Positions 8,734 to 18,104 are shown, counted from the first letter of the stretch. The stretch: 64,000 nucleotides of DNA from Castellaniella sp040276085 (GCF_040276085.1 NZ_JBELOK010000008.1:123445-187444), one strand, 5' to 3'. Notes: a model not told the origin generated them from the letters alone. Numbers and translations: made by a program.

Positions 8734-10080
8734 ATGTTCGAAAAAATTCTGATTGCCAATCGCGGTGAAATTGCATTGCGGATTCAGCGCGCCTGCCGCG
8801 AGCTGGGCGTCAAGACGGTGGTGGTTCACTCCGAGGCAGACCGCGACGCCAAGTATGTGCGGCTGGCCGATGAGTCCGTATGTATCGGGCCGGCCTCGCC
8901 GCGCGACAGTTACCTTAATATGCCCGCCCTGATTTCCGCCGCCGAAGTCACGGATGCCGAGGCTATCCACCCGGGTTACGGGTTTCTGTCCGAAAACGCC
9001 GATTTTGCCGAGCGCGTTGAAAAAAGTGGTTTTGTCTTTATCGGACCACGCCCCGAAAGCATCCGTACGATGGGCGACAAAGTACGCGCCAAGCAGGCCA
9101 TGATCGCCGCTGGTGTGCCTGTGGTGCCCGGCTCGGGCGGCGGCTTGCCCGATGATCCAGCCGAAATCCAGCGTATTGCTGCCGAGGTCGGTTTTCCGGT
9201 CATCATCAAGGCAGCTGGCGGTGGCGGTGGCCGTGGTATGCGGGTGGTATACGACGCACAATCCTTGCTTAATGCGGTGGCCATGACACGCACCGAGGCC
9301 GGGGTAGCGTTTAACAACCCCGAGGTCTACCTCGAAAAATTTCTCGAAAATCCCCGGCACATCGAAATCCAGGTGCTGGCGGATGGCGAAGGCAAGGCCG
9401 TGTGGCTGGGTGAGCGCGATTGCTCGATGCAGCGACGCCACCAGAAAATCATCGAAGAAGCGCCCGCACCGGGCATCGACCGCGCCCTGATCGAACATAT
9501 CGGCGAGCGTTGTGCCGAGGCTTGCCGCCAGATGCGCTATCGCGGTGCCGGTACCTTCGAGTTTCTGTACGAAAACGACGAGTTCTTCTTCATCGAGATG
9601 AACACCCGCATCCAGGTCGAGCACACCGTCACCGAGATGATCACCGGTCTGGACCTTGTCCAGTGGCAAATCCGCATCGCTGCCGGCGAGAAATTCATGC
9701 TGCGTCAGCGGGATATCCACCTGCATGGCCATGCCATCGAGTGCCGCATCAATGCCGAGGACCCATACAAATTTACGCCTAGCCCAGGCAAGGTAACCAA
9801 CTGGCACGTGCCAGGGGGGCCAGGCGTGCGGATGGATTCTCACGTGTTCACCGGATATACCGTGCCGCCGTACTACGACTCCATGGTTGCCAAGCTGATC
9901 ACCTTTGGTGATACCCGTCAGCAGGCCTTGGTACGTATGGATATCGCCCTGTCCGAAATGATCGTCGAAGGCGTGCGCACCAACATCCCGCTGCATCGCG
10001 AGCTTCTCCAGGATGAGAACTTCATTCATGGCGGCACCAGCATCCACTATCTAGAGCACAAGCTCGCCCAGCGAAGCTAA
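8734..10080 (+). CDS. accC: acetyl-CoA carboxylase biotin carboxylase subunit
   Basis: A 448-residue ATP-grasp enzyme that carboxylates biotin on AccB using bicarbonate and ATP. It starts with MFEKILIANRGEIALR and carries the glycine-rich ATP loop GGGGGRGM (162-169) and the catalytic block EMNTRIQVEHTVTE. Length matches biotin carboxylases. It follows accB by three bases and precedes prmA by nine, so the three genes are probably transcribed together. Confidence 0.98.
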   Translation: MFEKILIANRGEIALRIQRACRELGVKTVVVHSEADRDAKYVRLADESVCIGPASPRDSYLNMPALISAAEVTDAEAIHPGYGFLSENADFAERVEKSGFVFIGPRPESIRTMGDKVRAKQAMIAAGVPVVPGSGGGLPDDPAEIQRIAAEVGFPVIIKAAGGGGGRGMRVVYDAQSLLNAVAMTRTEAGVAFNNPEVYLEKFLENPRHIEIQVLADGEGKAVWLGERDCSMQRRHQKIIEEAPAPGIDRALIEHIGERCAEACRQMRYRGAGTFEFLYENDEFFFIEMNTRIQVEHTVTEMITGLDLVQWQIRIAAGEKFMLRQRDIHLHGHAIECRINAEDPYKFTPSPGKVTNWHVPGGPGVRMDSHVFTGYTVPPYYDSMVAKLITFGDTRQQALVRMDIALSEMIVEGVRTNIPLHRELLQDENFIHGGTSIHYLEHKLAQRS

Positions 10081-10089
10081 GGGCCGGGC

Positions 10090-11004
10090 ATGCGAGAACT
10101 CGTCCTCAATTGCACCGAGAACCAGGCAGATGCCTGGTCTGACGCCCTGCTCGACGCCGGCGCCCTGTCGGTGTCCCTCGAGGACGCTGACGGTGACACC
10201 GAACAAGAGCAAGCTCTGTTTGGCGAGCCTGGCACCGAGCCCGAGACACTCGCCTGGCGGCGTAACCGTCTGGTGGCATTGCTGCCCGATGGCGAAGACC
10301 CTCGACACTTGCTGGCTGCCCTCGAAGGCCTGGCAGGCCCCGCGCCTGCCGAGGGCGACTGGCTGCTGCGCACGGTGCCGGATGCTGATTGGGTGCGCCT
10401 GACGCAATCGCAGTTTGGCCCCATCACGGTGGGCAAGCGGATCTGGATTGTGCCCAGTTGGCATCGCGAAGATGAGGGCCTGCCTTCTGCCGGCGTGCAT
10501 GATGGTGTGGTGCGTATCGAGCTCGACCCAGGCCTGGCCTTCGGTACCGGCAGTCATCCCACCACGCACCTTTGCCTCGAATGGCTGTCCGAGCATCTGC
10601 AAGGCGGTGAGACCGTGCTGGATTACGGTTGTGGCTCTGGTATTTTGGCTATTGCCGCCCGCCTGCTGGGTGCTGGCGATACCTGGGCGGTGGATATCGA
10701 TGAACAAGCGGTCCTGTCTACGCACAATAATGCTGCGGTCAATCAGGTGGCGCTGAATGCCTGCCTGCCCGATGGCCTGTCTGCCGGTACGCGGCAGGTG
10801 GTTGTTGCCAATATTCTCTCCAATCCGCTCAAGGTACTGGCGCCGATGCTGTCCTCGCGCGTTTCTGCGGGTGGCAGCCTGGTGCTGTCTGGCGTTCTCG
10901 AGCGTCAGGCCACCGAGGTTGCGCAGGCGTATGCACCCTGGTTGGCGCTGGATGTCTGGGCGGCGCGTGATGGCTGGGTGTGCCTGGCTGGCCAAAAGGC
11001 TTAA
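10090..11004 (+). CDS. prmA: ribosomal protein L11 methyltransferase
   Basis: A 304-residue SAM-dependent enzyme that trimethylates ribosomal protein L11. The family signature DPGLAFGTGSHPTT (about 146-159) and the SAM-binding motif LDYGCGSG (177-184) are present, with the N-terminal L11-recognition domain ahead of them. It sits directly after accC, as in many beta- and gammaproteobacteria. Confidence 0.96.
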   Translation: MRELVLNCTENQADAWSDALLDAGALSVSLEDADGDTEQEQALFGEPGTEPETLAWRRNRLVALLPDGEDPRHLLAALEGLAGPAPAEGDWLLRTVPDADWVRLTQSQFGPITVGKRIWIVPSWHREDEGLPSAGVHDGVVRIELDPGLAFGTGSHPTTHLCLEWLSEHLQGGETVLDYGCGSGILAIAARLLGAGDTWAVDIDEQAVLSTHNNAAVNQVALNACLPDGLSAGTRQVVVANILSNPLKVLAPMLSSRVSAGGSLVLSGVLERQATEVAQAYAPWLALDVWAARDGWVCLAGQKA

Positions 11005-11022
11005 GCAGTGGGAGACGCCGGC

Positions 11023-12093
11023 ATGGATCTCACAACCCGGTGTCCGCGCTGCGGAACCGTCTTTGACGCCAGCCTGTCAGATCTGCAGTTGCGTAAGGGC
11101 TATATCCGCTGTGTGCAGTGTGCACATATCTTTGATGGCTACGCCGAGGTCGTGTCTGGCGCTGCCGGTTCAGCAACAGATGTCCCCATCCCTGAATCCA
11201 GCACGCATACGCGCTCGCCGGTACAAGCCCTGGCAGGTAGGGATCACATGCTGTCGGATACCGAACAAGACTCTGCCTCGTCAGCGCCAGATTTCAATGT
11301 GCCGTTCAGCTCGTCGCCGGCCCCGTTGTCTGGGGATGAACCTTTCCTGACGCCCCAGGTTTTCCGGGCTCGCCGGGACACAGCATCCGAGCCTGCGATT
11401 GGTCGCCTCACCCTCGATGAAGGCGGGGCGCAAGACACCCATAGGGCAGGCGCACGACCCTTTGTAATCGACCCCCGGCCTGACTACCGCAGTCAGGGTG
11501 GATCGGCCGCGCCGTTGATGGCCGAGGATGAGCCTTCATGGTGGGGCGGCATCGGGCGGTTGCTGGGACGTTTGATCCTGCTTTTGCTGCTGGTGCTGTT
11601 GTTGGCGCAACTACTGTATGTGTATCGCGGCCAGGTAGCGCAAGCGGTTCCGGCGCTACGGCCAGTGCTGGAGCGGGCCTGCCTGTCGCTTGGGTGCCAG
11701 GTGCCGTATGCACGGAATCTGGATCAACTTTCCATCACACATTCCGCGCTTAAAGTGGATACCCATCCGACAGGTGCACAGACGGGTAATGCCGCGTCGG
11801 CCGATAGTCGGGAAGACAAAACCACTGGGCCTGAAGCGCAGCAGCATTTCATTTTGCAGCTGACATTGCGCAATCAGGCGGACCGGCCGCAAGAGTGGCC
11901 GACGCTGGTGCTGGATCTCAAGGATGGGGCTGGTACGCTGCTGGTCAGGCGCAACCTGGCCCCTATTGATTATCTGGGGGCCGATGCGGTTCGCCAGCCA
12001 TTTGCGGCGCGCAGCCAGGTGCTGGTTCAGGTACCCCTGTCGATTAACGGTTTGCATGTCAATGGCTACGAGATCGATCCCTTTTACCCTTAA
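11023..12093 (+). CDS. zinc-ribbon and DUF3426 membrane protein
   Basis: A 356-residue protein with an N-terminal zinc ribbon (C7, C10, C30, C33; CPRCGTVF and CVQCAHIF), a long low-complexity linker, one membrane segment (about 181-200) and a C-terminal periplasmic domain of the DUF3426 type. Function is unknown. The ATG at 11023 is preferred over a GTG at 11008 because GGGAGA lies eight bases upstream. Its place after prmA is common in Burkholderiales. Confidence 0.8.
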   Translation: MDLTTRCPRCGTVFDASLSDLQLRKGYIRCVQCAHIFDGYAEVVSGAAGSATDVPIPESSTHTRSPVQALAGRDHMLSDTEQDSASSAPDFNVPFSSSPAPLSGDEPFLTPQVFRARRDTASEPAIGRLTLDEGGAQDTHRAGARPFVIDPRPDYRSQGGSAAPLMAEDEPSWWGGIGRLLGRLILLLLLVLLLAQLLYVYRGQVAQAVPALRPVLERACLSLGCQVPYARNLDQLSITHSALKVDTHPTGAQTGNAASADSREDKTTGPEAQQHFILQLTLRNQADRPQEWPTLVLDLKDGAGTLLVRRNLAPIDYLGADAVRQPFAARSQVLVQVPLSINGLHVNGYEIDPFYP

Positions 12094-12105
12094 GGATCCT
12101 GATTC

Positions 12106-13059
12106 ATGACCCAAAGCAAGGATGTACTGATTTGTGGCTCGATGGCGTTTGATACCATCGCCGTGTTTGAAGGCCGCTTTCGCGACCATATCCTGGGCGA
12201 CAGCCCGAAGTCGCTGAGTGTCTCGTTTTTTGTGCCTACGCTACGTAAGGAATTTGGCGGGTGTGCGGGCAATATTGCCTATAACCTCAAGTTGCTTGGT
12301 GGGCATCCGGTGCCGGTTGGCACGGTCGGCCAGGATGCGGACGACTACCTGCAGCGCTTGCGCAGCCTGGGTATCGACACCAGCCTGGTGCGTGTTCTGC
12401 CGGATACCTATACTGCCCAGTGCTACATCACCACCGACCAAGAAAATAACCAGATTGCTTCGTTTCACCCGGGTGCGATGCAGTACTCCGCCGACAACGA
12501 CCTCACAGGTCATGCCGCCAGCTGGGCCATTGTTTCGCCCGACTCCAAAGACGGGATGTTTGTGCATGCCCGGCGGCTGCATGCTGCGGGGATCCCGTTT
12601 GTGTTCGACCTCGGGCAAGCCATGCCTTTGTTTGATGGCGCAGATCTCAGGCAGATGCTTGAGATGGCCAGCATCCTGACGGCCAACGACTACGAGGCAA
12701 GCGTCATCGAAGATCGCATGGGCCAGCCCATCACCGCGATTGCCGCAGGGCTGAAAGCAGCTGTGGTAACACGCGGCGCCGAAGGTGCCACGCTGTACCA
12801 TGAAGGTAAGGAAATTTCCATCAAGCCCTCACCCGTCAGCCGGGTGGTTGACCCCACTGGTTGTGGGGATGCGCACCGGGCGGGCCTGCTGTATGGCCTG
12901 GTCAATGGCTGGCCTTTGCCCGATGCGTGTTGTTTGGCTAATGTGATGGGTGGCTTTAAAATCGAAAGCCAAGGCCCGCAAAATCATAGCCCTTCTCGTG
13001 ATCAAATCATGGCGGTCCTTGATCAACACTACGGTGTTGGTGCAGGCAGCATCGCCTGA
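12106..13059 (+). CDS. PfkB-family carbohydrate/nucleoside kinase
   Basis: A 317-residue ribokinase-like kinase. It has the N-terminal substrate motif GGCAGNIAYN (51-60) and the C-terminal PfkB signature VVDPTGCGDAHRAG (247-260) with catalytic base D255. The usual GAGD reads GCGD here. The sequence resembles adenosine-kinase-like members of the family more than phosphofructokinase, but the substrate cannot be assigned. It lies 12 bases after the DUF3426 gene. Confidence 0.8.
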   Translation: MTQSKDVLICGSMAFDTIAVFEGRFRDHILGDSPKSLSVSFFVPTLRKEFGGCAGNIAYNLKLLGGHPVPVGTVGQDADDYLQRLRSLGIDTSLVRVLPDTYTAQCYITTDQENNQIASFHPGAMQYSADNDLTGHAASWAIVSPDSKDGMFVHARRLHAAGIPFVFDLGQAMPLFDGADLRQMLEMASILTANDYEASVIEDRMGQPITAIAAGLKAAVVTRGAEGATLYHEGKEISIKPSPVSRVVDPTGCGDAHRAGLLYGLVNGWPLPDACCLANVMGGFKIESQGPQNHSPSRDQIMAVLDQHYGVGAGSIA

Positions 13060-13092
13060 TCTACTGTTATCAGCCATTGCAGGAGTCCTTTC

Positions 13093-13593
13093 ATGGCGAT
13101 CTCTACCATTTCTGTCATTCCGCGGCGTGCCGTGCGGCTTGCCGCTGCGCTGGGCGTCTCTGTTTCACTGCTGGCATTGGCCGGGTGCGCCAACCAGTCT
13201 GCCTCGGGCTCGGTATATACCTACGGCCAGGCCCAGCAAGAACAAATCGTTCGTTATGGCACCGTGGTGTCCGTGCGCCCCATTGTGATCCAGTCAGATA
13301 AATCGTCTGGTATTGGGGCACTGGCTGGCGGCGCGCTTGGCGGTGTGGCCGGCAGCTCCATCGGTGGTGGCCGTGGGCAAATCCTCACCTCTATTGGTGG
13401 GGCCTTGCTGGGCGGGCTGGCCGGTAATGCCGTCGAAAACCAGGTGGGCAAAACCCAGGGGCTGGAGATCACCGTGCGTCTGGATAACGGCGAAACCCGC
13501 GTTATCGCGCAGGCAAACGATATCCAGCTAAGCTCGGGGCAGCGGGTTCAGGTGATTAGCGGTGGTGGGCCCACCCGCGTGGTGCCCATGTAA
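13093..13593 (+). CDS. glycine-zipper outer-membrane lipoprotein (SlyB/Pcp type)
   Basis: A 166-residue lipoprotein. The signal peptide ends in lipobox LAGC with C32 as the lipidated residue. The middle (about 78-120) holds two glycine-rich zipper helices (GALAGGALGGVAGSSIGGG, then GGALLGGLAGN), the 2TM glycine-zipper arrangement of SlyB/Pcp proteins. The C-terminus is a small beta domain. It is likely an outer-membrane structural lipoprotein. A good ribosome site, AGGAG, precedes the ATG. Confidence 0.85.
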   Translation: MAISTISVIPRRAVRLAAALGVSVSLLALAGCANQSASGSVYTYGQAQQEQIVRYGTVVSVRPIVIQSDKSSGIGALAGGALGGVAGSSIGGGRGQILTSIGGALLGGLAGNAVENQVGKTQGLEITVRLDNGETRVIAQANDIQLSSGQRVQVISGGGPTRVVPM

Positions 13594-13604
13594 GCTGGGG
13601 CCGG

Positions 13605-14171
13605 CTAAACCCCAAAAGACGAAAACGCCAGGTGGTTCAGGATCATCATCACGATCTGGGCCACCACCAGAAGCACCAGCGGCGACAGATCCAGCCCACC
13701 CATGCGGGGCAGCATGCGCCGGATGGGATCCAGCAATGGGGCGGTTAGGGTATACAGCACCGGCATCACTGGTGACAGCGGGTTGATCCAGGACAGCACC
13801 GCCTGGATCAGCGTGACCCACACAATGACGTTAAATGCCCACTTCAGGCCGATCAACAGGCCGCTGAGCAAAACGCCACCAATGGCAGATGCCGGCGGCA
13901 ACATGCCTCCCATGGCGATCAGCCAGGTAAGCAGCAAGTACACGATGGCTGTCAGCCAGCAGGCCAATATGCTGGGCCAATCCAGCCGCCCACTGACGGG
14001 GATGATGCGCCGGATTGGCTGGATCAGCCAGTCGGTGGCCCGCAGCACTGCCTGCGAATAAGGATTGAACGGATGCAGGCGGATCGCAAAAATCCATGCC
14101 CTGAGGATCAGGGCAATGCCAAACAGCGAAAAAATGATATCGATCAGAAAGATCAGGATGTCACGGAGCAT
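13605..14171 (-). CDS. YggT family membrane protein
   Basis: A 188-residue integral membrane protein with two YggT units, each two hydrophobic helices followed by an NPxSP-like or PIRR motif (HPFNPYSQAVLRATDWLIQP; then SWINPLSPVMPVLYTLTAPL and DPIRRMLP). YggT proteins are inner-membrane proteins of uncertain role, linked in other bacteria to osmotic shock and cell division. It converges on the glycine-zipper lipoprotein with 11 bases between the stops. Confidence 0.88.
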   Translation of the reverse strand: MLRDILIFLIDIIFSLFGIALILRAWIFAIRLHPFNPYSQAVLRATDWLIQPIRRIIPVSGRLDWPSILACWLTAIVYLLLTWLIAMGGMLPPASAIGGVLLSGLLIGLKWAFNVIVWVTLIQAVLSWINPLSPVMPVLYTLTAPLLDPIRRMLPRMGGLDLSPLVLLVVAQIVMMILNHLAFSSFGV

Positions 14172-14303
14172 GCGGTGTTCTCGGGCAGCGTCAGGTAGGC
14201 CATTGTCTCATTAGCTGAAACCGGGCAGCAAGTTGGGGTATCAAAAAAATGTGATCACAGGCGACTGGCTCGTAAAAAGGCCTATGGCCGTCTGGCAGTG
14301 CCA

Positions 14304-14354
14304 GAAAAACCCGCGCGCAATAGCACTTAAAAACGATGTGCCATTGCGCGCGGG
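14304..14354 (-). terminator. Rho-independent terminator of the histone-like gene
   Basis: On the minus strand, downstream of the histone-like stop codon at 14397, a 17-bp stem with one mismatch (arm CCCGCGCGCAATGGCAC) and a short AT-rich loop is followed by a run of five T. This is a strong intrinsic terminator. The rest of the 225-base stretch between yggT and the histone gene shows nothing else. Confidence 0.85.
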
Positions 14355-14396
14355 TAATGCCGTAATGTGGCTAGCAGCACCACAGGGCGTTTTCCT

Positions 14397-15236
14397 TTAT
14401 GGGCGGCTGTTAAGCGGAAAAGGCCAGTTGCCCGCCGGGTTTGCATCTGTTCGTGCGGGTTCGGCCGGTGTTTTAGACCTGCCGGCTGCTTTTTTGGGCA
14501 CTGCCGGTTTTTTGGCAGCCGCTTTAGCAGCAGGTTTAGCTGCCGGTTTAGCTGCTGGTTTAGTTGCTGGTTTAGTGGTGGTAGCCTTTTTTGCTGGCGT
14601 GGCTTTAGCACTTGCAGCTTTTTTGGGCGCTGCTGCTTTAGCGCTGGCTGCTTTTGATGCAACTGCCTTGGGTGCCGCAGCTTTGGTGCCCGCCTTTTTT
14701 GCTACTGGCTTGGCGCTGGCGGGTTTTTTGCTGCTGGCCGCTGCTTTTGCAGAGGCTGCCTTGCTGGGTGCTTTACTGGCAACTGCTTTTTTTGCCGCTG
14801 CTGGCTTGGCTTTGGCAGTGGTTTTGACTACTGGCTTTTTGGCCACTGCTGCCTTGGCGGTGCTTGCTTTAGCTGCTGGTTTTTTTGCTGCACTTGCTTT
14901 GCTGGCTGCGGGTTTTACTGCAGATTTTTTGGCGGTGGGCTTGGCTGCCGCTTTGCTTGCAACTGTTTTGGCTGCAGTTTTGGAAGTAGCCGGCTTGCTG
15001 GCTGCTTTTTTGGGTGCGGCCGGTTTTTTGGCGGCAGTTTTAGCTGTGGCTACTTTTTTGGCTGCGGCAGGTGCCTTTACAGCGCCGGCGGGTTTTTTGA
15101 CAGCTGTTTTGGCGGCAGCTGCCTTGGGTGCTGCACTGGCCTTTTTAGGCGCAGCCTTTGCAGCGGGTTTTGTGGTGGATTTGCTTGAGGCGGGTTTTTT
15201 TGCTGGGGTGGCTGCGGCTTTCTTGGCAAGTGCCAT
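14397..15236 (-). CDS. histone H1-like DNA-binding protein
   Basis: A 279-residue protein made almost entirely of Lys, Ala and Pro in short KKPAxKAAxK-type repeats, like the C-terminal tail of eukaryotic H1 and like BpH1 of Bordetella. It should bind DNA non-specifically in the nucleoid and change compaction. There is no folded domain; the last 25 residues (TPAEPARTDANPAG region) break the pattern. The start is the ATG at 15236, with AAGGAG nine bases upstream. Such genes change length by repeat slippage. It has its own terminator and a palindrome upstream. Confidence 0.88.
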   Translation of the reverse strand: MALAKKAAATPAKKPASSKSTTKPAAKAAPKKASAAPKAAAAKTAVKKPAGAVKAPAAAKKVATAKTAAKKPAAPKKAASKPATSKTAAKTVASKAAAKPTAKKSAVKPAASKASAAKKPAAKASTAKAAVAKKPVVKTTAKAKPAAAKKAVASKAPSKAASAKAAASSKKPASAKPVAKKAGTKAAAPKAVASKAASAKAAAPKKAASAKATPAKKATTTKPATKPAAKPAAKPAAKAAAKKPAVPKKAAGRSKTPAEPARTDANPAGNWPFPLNSRP

Positions 15237-15319
15237 TGTCGTGCTCCTTGGGGGCAATAGGAAAGGTCCACCCATTTGATATGGCCCCCACATCCGGTGC
15301 GGCCCATCTCAAATGGCGC

Positions 15320-15350
15320 AGGCGTGCAATATCATGAATATTGCACGCCT
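15320..15350. promoter_or_regulatory. 31-bp palindrome upstream of the histone-like gene
   Basis: A perfect 13-bp inverted repeat (arm AGGCGTGCAATAT) around a CATGA centre, 84 to 114 bases upstream of the histone-like ATG. There is no T-tract on either side, so it is more likely a protein-binding operator than a terminator. TTGAAG and TATT elements overlap it on the minus strand. Two shorter hairpins (near 15356-15373 and 15380-15396) follow. Confidence 0.55.
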
Positions 15351-15505
15351 TCAAGTCTATCTTAAGGTAGATAGGGTTCCAAGCCTTATTGGCTTGAATA
15401 TGGCCATTATTCGGCATCAGAAAGGCTGCTTGTCTCGAAAATGATGCGTTTTTATTATCAGAGACTGTTTTCAGGAAAGATATCGCTTGGGCGGCGACAT
15501 ATTAT

Positions 15506-15940
15506 TTACAGGTAAAACATCGCTTTGGCCAGAAACACAATCAGCACTACATGGAAGAACACACTGATGTGGATGAGCTTGAAATGGCGGGATTTCAGCC
15601 GCCCGGTGCCGCTCATCGTGATTGCAAAAATGAAATGCCCCAGCACACTGAATGCCAATATGATTTTGATCCAGAGCAGCGTGGCAAAGTGGCTGCCAAA
15701 GGGCTGAGCCAATGCTTCACGAAACTGCCAGGCCATGGTCAAACCTGCACCAAATAACACTATCATCACGAACGGCATGATGCGGCGTGCGCGCCGACCG
15801 ATGGCGATCTCGACATTGCGCATGGCTTCGTGCCCCAGAGGCTTGCGTATGCCCTCGAGAATCAGCACCTCGAAGAAGACTGTGCCCACAAATATAATTG
15901 CGGCAAACAGATGCAATGTGACAAGTACAGAATGGCTCAT
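15506..15940 (-). CDS. CopD-like four-helix membrane protein
   Basis: A 144-residue protein with four predicted membrane helices (about 5-25, 50-72, 85-105, 120-142). Charged loops include LEGIRKPLGHEAM and IGRRARRI. The layout resembles the CopD family of copper-related membrane proteins, but no copper partner is adjacent, so the function is open. The ATG at 15940 begins just before the first helix; longer readings to 16072 add residues without membrane or signal character. The ribosome site is weak. Confidence 0.65.
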   Translation of the reverse strand: MSHSVLVTLHLFAAIIFVGTVFFEVLILEGIRKPLGHEAMRNVEIAIGRRARRIMPFVMIVLFGAGLTMAWQFREALAQPFGSHFATLLWIKIILAFSVLGHFIFAITMSGTGRLKSRHFKLIHISVFFHVVLIVFLAKAMFYL

Positions 15941-16075
15941 GTCAGTAGAATAAGAATTTCCCTGTAAACCACACAGGCACAAAAAAATTGTAGGCTGCTC
16001 GTGCGCTCCGGGTGCGAGCAGCCCTGTTGTGGTCGAGGGCATTGGATGACAGTTGTCATGAATAGGATTCAAGCA

Positions 16076-16564
16076 ATGCGATTCGTTCGTCTTTCCAGTA
16101 TGGCTGCTGGGGTTGCCGCGCTAGCCTTGTTGTCAGCGTGCGCACCTACCCGCCAGACAGCCAGTACCGCTGCACCCAAAGCACCGCCGGCTTGCGTGGC
16201 CGCGACACCCGGAGACGCGCTGGTGGGCAATTGGTTGTCCGTCACAGCGCAAAAGGGCGTAGCGGGGGCCTTGCGTACGCTGTATACGCTCAAGCCTGAT
16301 GGCACCATGATGTATGTCGAGCAGATCAAGCGCCCGCGATCACCCTCTCAGGGTCTCGAAGAATCAGGCTGCTGGTCCAGAGAAGGCAAGACCCTGGTGC
16401 TGCGTACCTTGCTGTCCAATGGGGTGCCGGTCAATCTCGAAGACCCCATCTATACCAATCGTGTGCAAGTGCTCCGTGCGGATGCCAGCCAGTTGCTTTT
16501 GCAAGGCGGGCAAGGCACCATCCGCGCCAAGCGGATGTCTCCCGGGTACCGTTTGCCGTTTTAG
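16076..16564 (+). CDS. small secreted lipoprotein, unknown function
   Basis: A 162-residue protein with a lipoprotein signal (MRFVRLSSMAAGVAALALL, then lipobox SAC, lipidated C22). The mature part has a GNW...Y...DG pattern like small beta-sandwich proteins that read out a polymer or detergent, but no family is certain. The ATG at 16076 has AGGAT upstream; an ATG at 16058 in the same frame is also possible. It stands between a minus-strand membrane protein and convergent gltX. Confidence 0.65.
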   Translation: MRFVRLSSMAAGVAALALLSACAPTRQTASTAAPKAPPACVAATPGDALVGNWLSVTAQKGVAGALRTLYTLKPDGTMMYVEQIKRPRSPSQGLEESGCWSREGKTLVLRTLLSNGVPVNLEDPIYTNRVQVLRADASQLLLQGGQGTIRAKRMSPGYRLPF

Positions 16565-16632
16565 CTGGCTGGTTGTTGTCATGTCCCACCAATCCTGGCG
16601 GCGTGCCGCAGGCGCTGGTGAGTGCAACTTGC

Positions 16633-18048
16633 TTAAGCCAAGGTGTCGGCCAGGCGTTGCAAGACCGTATGACGGCCCAACAAAGACAGCACTGCACTGA
16701 TCGACGGCGTGTGCTTCTGCCCGGTAACCGCCACCCGCAAGGGGATGGCAAGCTTGGGCATTTTTACGCCTGCTGTTTTAAGAATGCTCTTGATCAGGCT
16801 GTCCAGCCCGGCTTCGGTCCAGTCGGGCAGCGCTTGCGCCTGGGTATGAAACTGCCCTAGCAGCCCCAAGGCTGCCTCATCCAGAACTTCGGCGCGCAGG
16901 GCGGTATCTGCCGGTGTGTAGGGCCCGCAAAACAATAGAGCGCCTTCGGCAAGATCTTCGAGGGTTTCGCTGCGCTCGCGCAGCAGCTCCATGACGGCGA
17001 TGAGATCGGTGTTGCCGGGCGAGCCGCCGCGCCGCAGGATTCGGGGTGCGACGCGTTCAGCAAGATCTTGCGGGCTTAGCTGGCGCAGAGCGTGGGCATT
17101 TACCCAGTTCAGCTTTTTGGGATCCCACTGGGCCGCGGAGCGGCTGAGGTGGGCAGGGTCGAACCAACTGACAAACTGCTCGCGGGTAAACAACTCGTCG
17201 TTGCCGTGACTCCAGCCCAGGCGAGCCAGATAATTAATCATGGCTTCCGGCAGATATCCCAGACGATCGTATTCCATGACGCTGACGGCGCCATGACGCT
17301 TGGAGAGTTTTTCGCCATCGGGCCCGAGGATCATGGGGACATGGCCATAGCAAGGGGGCTCGGCACCGAGTGCCCGCAAAATATTGATCTGTCGTGGCGT
17401 GTTGTTGACATGGTCATCACCCCGGATGACGTGGCTGATTTGCATGTCCCAGTCGTCGACCACCACGCAAAAATTGTATGTGGGGGTGCCGTCGGGGCGG
17501 GCAATCACCAGATCGTCCAGCTCTTGGTTGTCGAAGCTGATGGGGCCTTTGACCAGATCGTCCCAGGCCGTGACGCCGATTTGGGGACTGCGAAATCGCA
17601 CCACAGGCTGGATGCTGTCCGGAACCGGCGGCAAGGTTTTGCCGGGCTCGGGGCGCCAGGTGCCATCGTAGCGAGGCTTGGCGCCGATGGCGCGGGCCTT
17701 CTCGCGCATGGCCTCTACCTCGGCAGGGGTGCTGTAGCAATAATAGGCAGTGCCCTTGGCCAGCATGTCCGCGATTACCTCGCGGTAGCGGCTCATGCGC
17801 TGCATCTGGTAGTAGGGACCTTCGTCTGCAGACAGATCCAGCCATTGCATGCCGTCGAGAATCGCCTGAACGGCCTCGGGGGTTGAGCGTTCGAGATCGG
17901 TGTCCTCGATGCGCAGCACAAAGCTGCCCCCGTAGTGACGCGCAAATGCCCACGAAAACAGGGCGGTTCGGGCGCCGCCTAGGTGCAGGTAGCCAGTGGG
18001 TGATGGGGCAAAACGGGTGCGCACGGGGCGCGAGGCAGTGGCGGTCAT
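16633..18048 (-). CDS. gltX: glutamate--tRNA ligase
   Basis: A 471-residue class I aminoacyl-tRNA synthetase that charges tRNA-Glu in the cytoplasm. The N-terminus RTRFAPSPTGYLHLGGARTA contains the HIGH-type motif HLGG (22-25), and EKLSKRHGA is the KMSKS equivalent. The C-terminal anticodon-binding domain is complete. Length is standard. It diverges from the GNAT gene at 18155. Confidence 0.97.
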   Translation of the reverse strand: MTATASRPVRTRFAPSPTGYLHLGGARTALFSWAFARHYGGSFVLRIEDTDLERSTPEAVQAILDGMQWLDLSADEGPYYQMQRMSRYREVIADMLAKGTAYYCYSTPAEVEAMREKARAIGAKPRYDGTWRPEPGKTLPPVPDSIQPVVRFRSPQIGVTAWDDLVKGPISFDNQELDDLVIARPDGTPTYNFCVVVDDWDMQISHVIRGDDHVNNTPRQINILRALGAEPPCYGHVPMILGPDGEKLSKRHGAVSVMEYDRLGYLPEAMINYLARLGWSHGNDELFTREQFVSWFDPAHLSRSAAQWDPKKLNWVNAHALRQLSPQDLAERVAPRILRRGGSPGNTDLIAVMELLRERSETLEDLAEGALLFCGPYTPADTALRAEVLDEAALGLLGQFHTQAQALPDWTEAGLDSLIKSILKTAGVKMPKLAIPLRVAVTGQKHTPSISAVLSLLGRHTVLQRLADTLA

Positions 18049-18104
18049 GGTGTCAGTGGCGGTAATAGGGCTTGAAGCAAAGGCCCTGTAGAATCAGGGG
18101 GTAA

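Noticed and set aside
8161..10047. 628-codon open frame on the minus strand opposite accB-accC
   Set aside because: It lies entirely over accB and accC, which have full family motifs; the antisense frame is His/Gly-rich with no known domain and is a product of codon bias.
14233..15279. 348-codon hydrophobic Ala/Leu-rich open frame on the plus strand
   Set aside because: It is the antisense of the Lys/Ala repeats of the histone-like gene; the ribosome site, terminator and family match support the minus strand.
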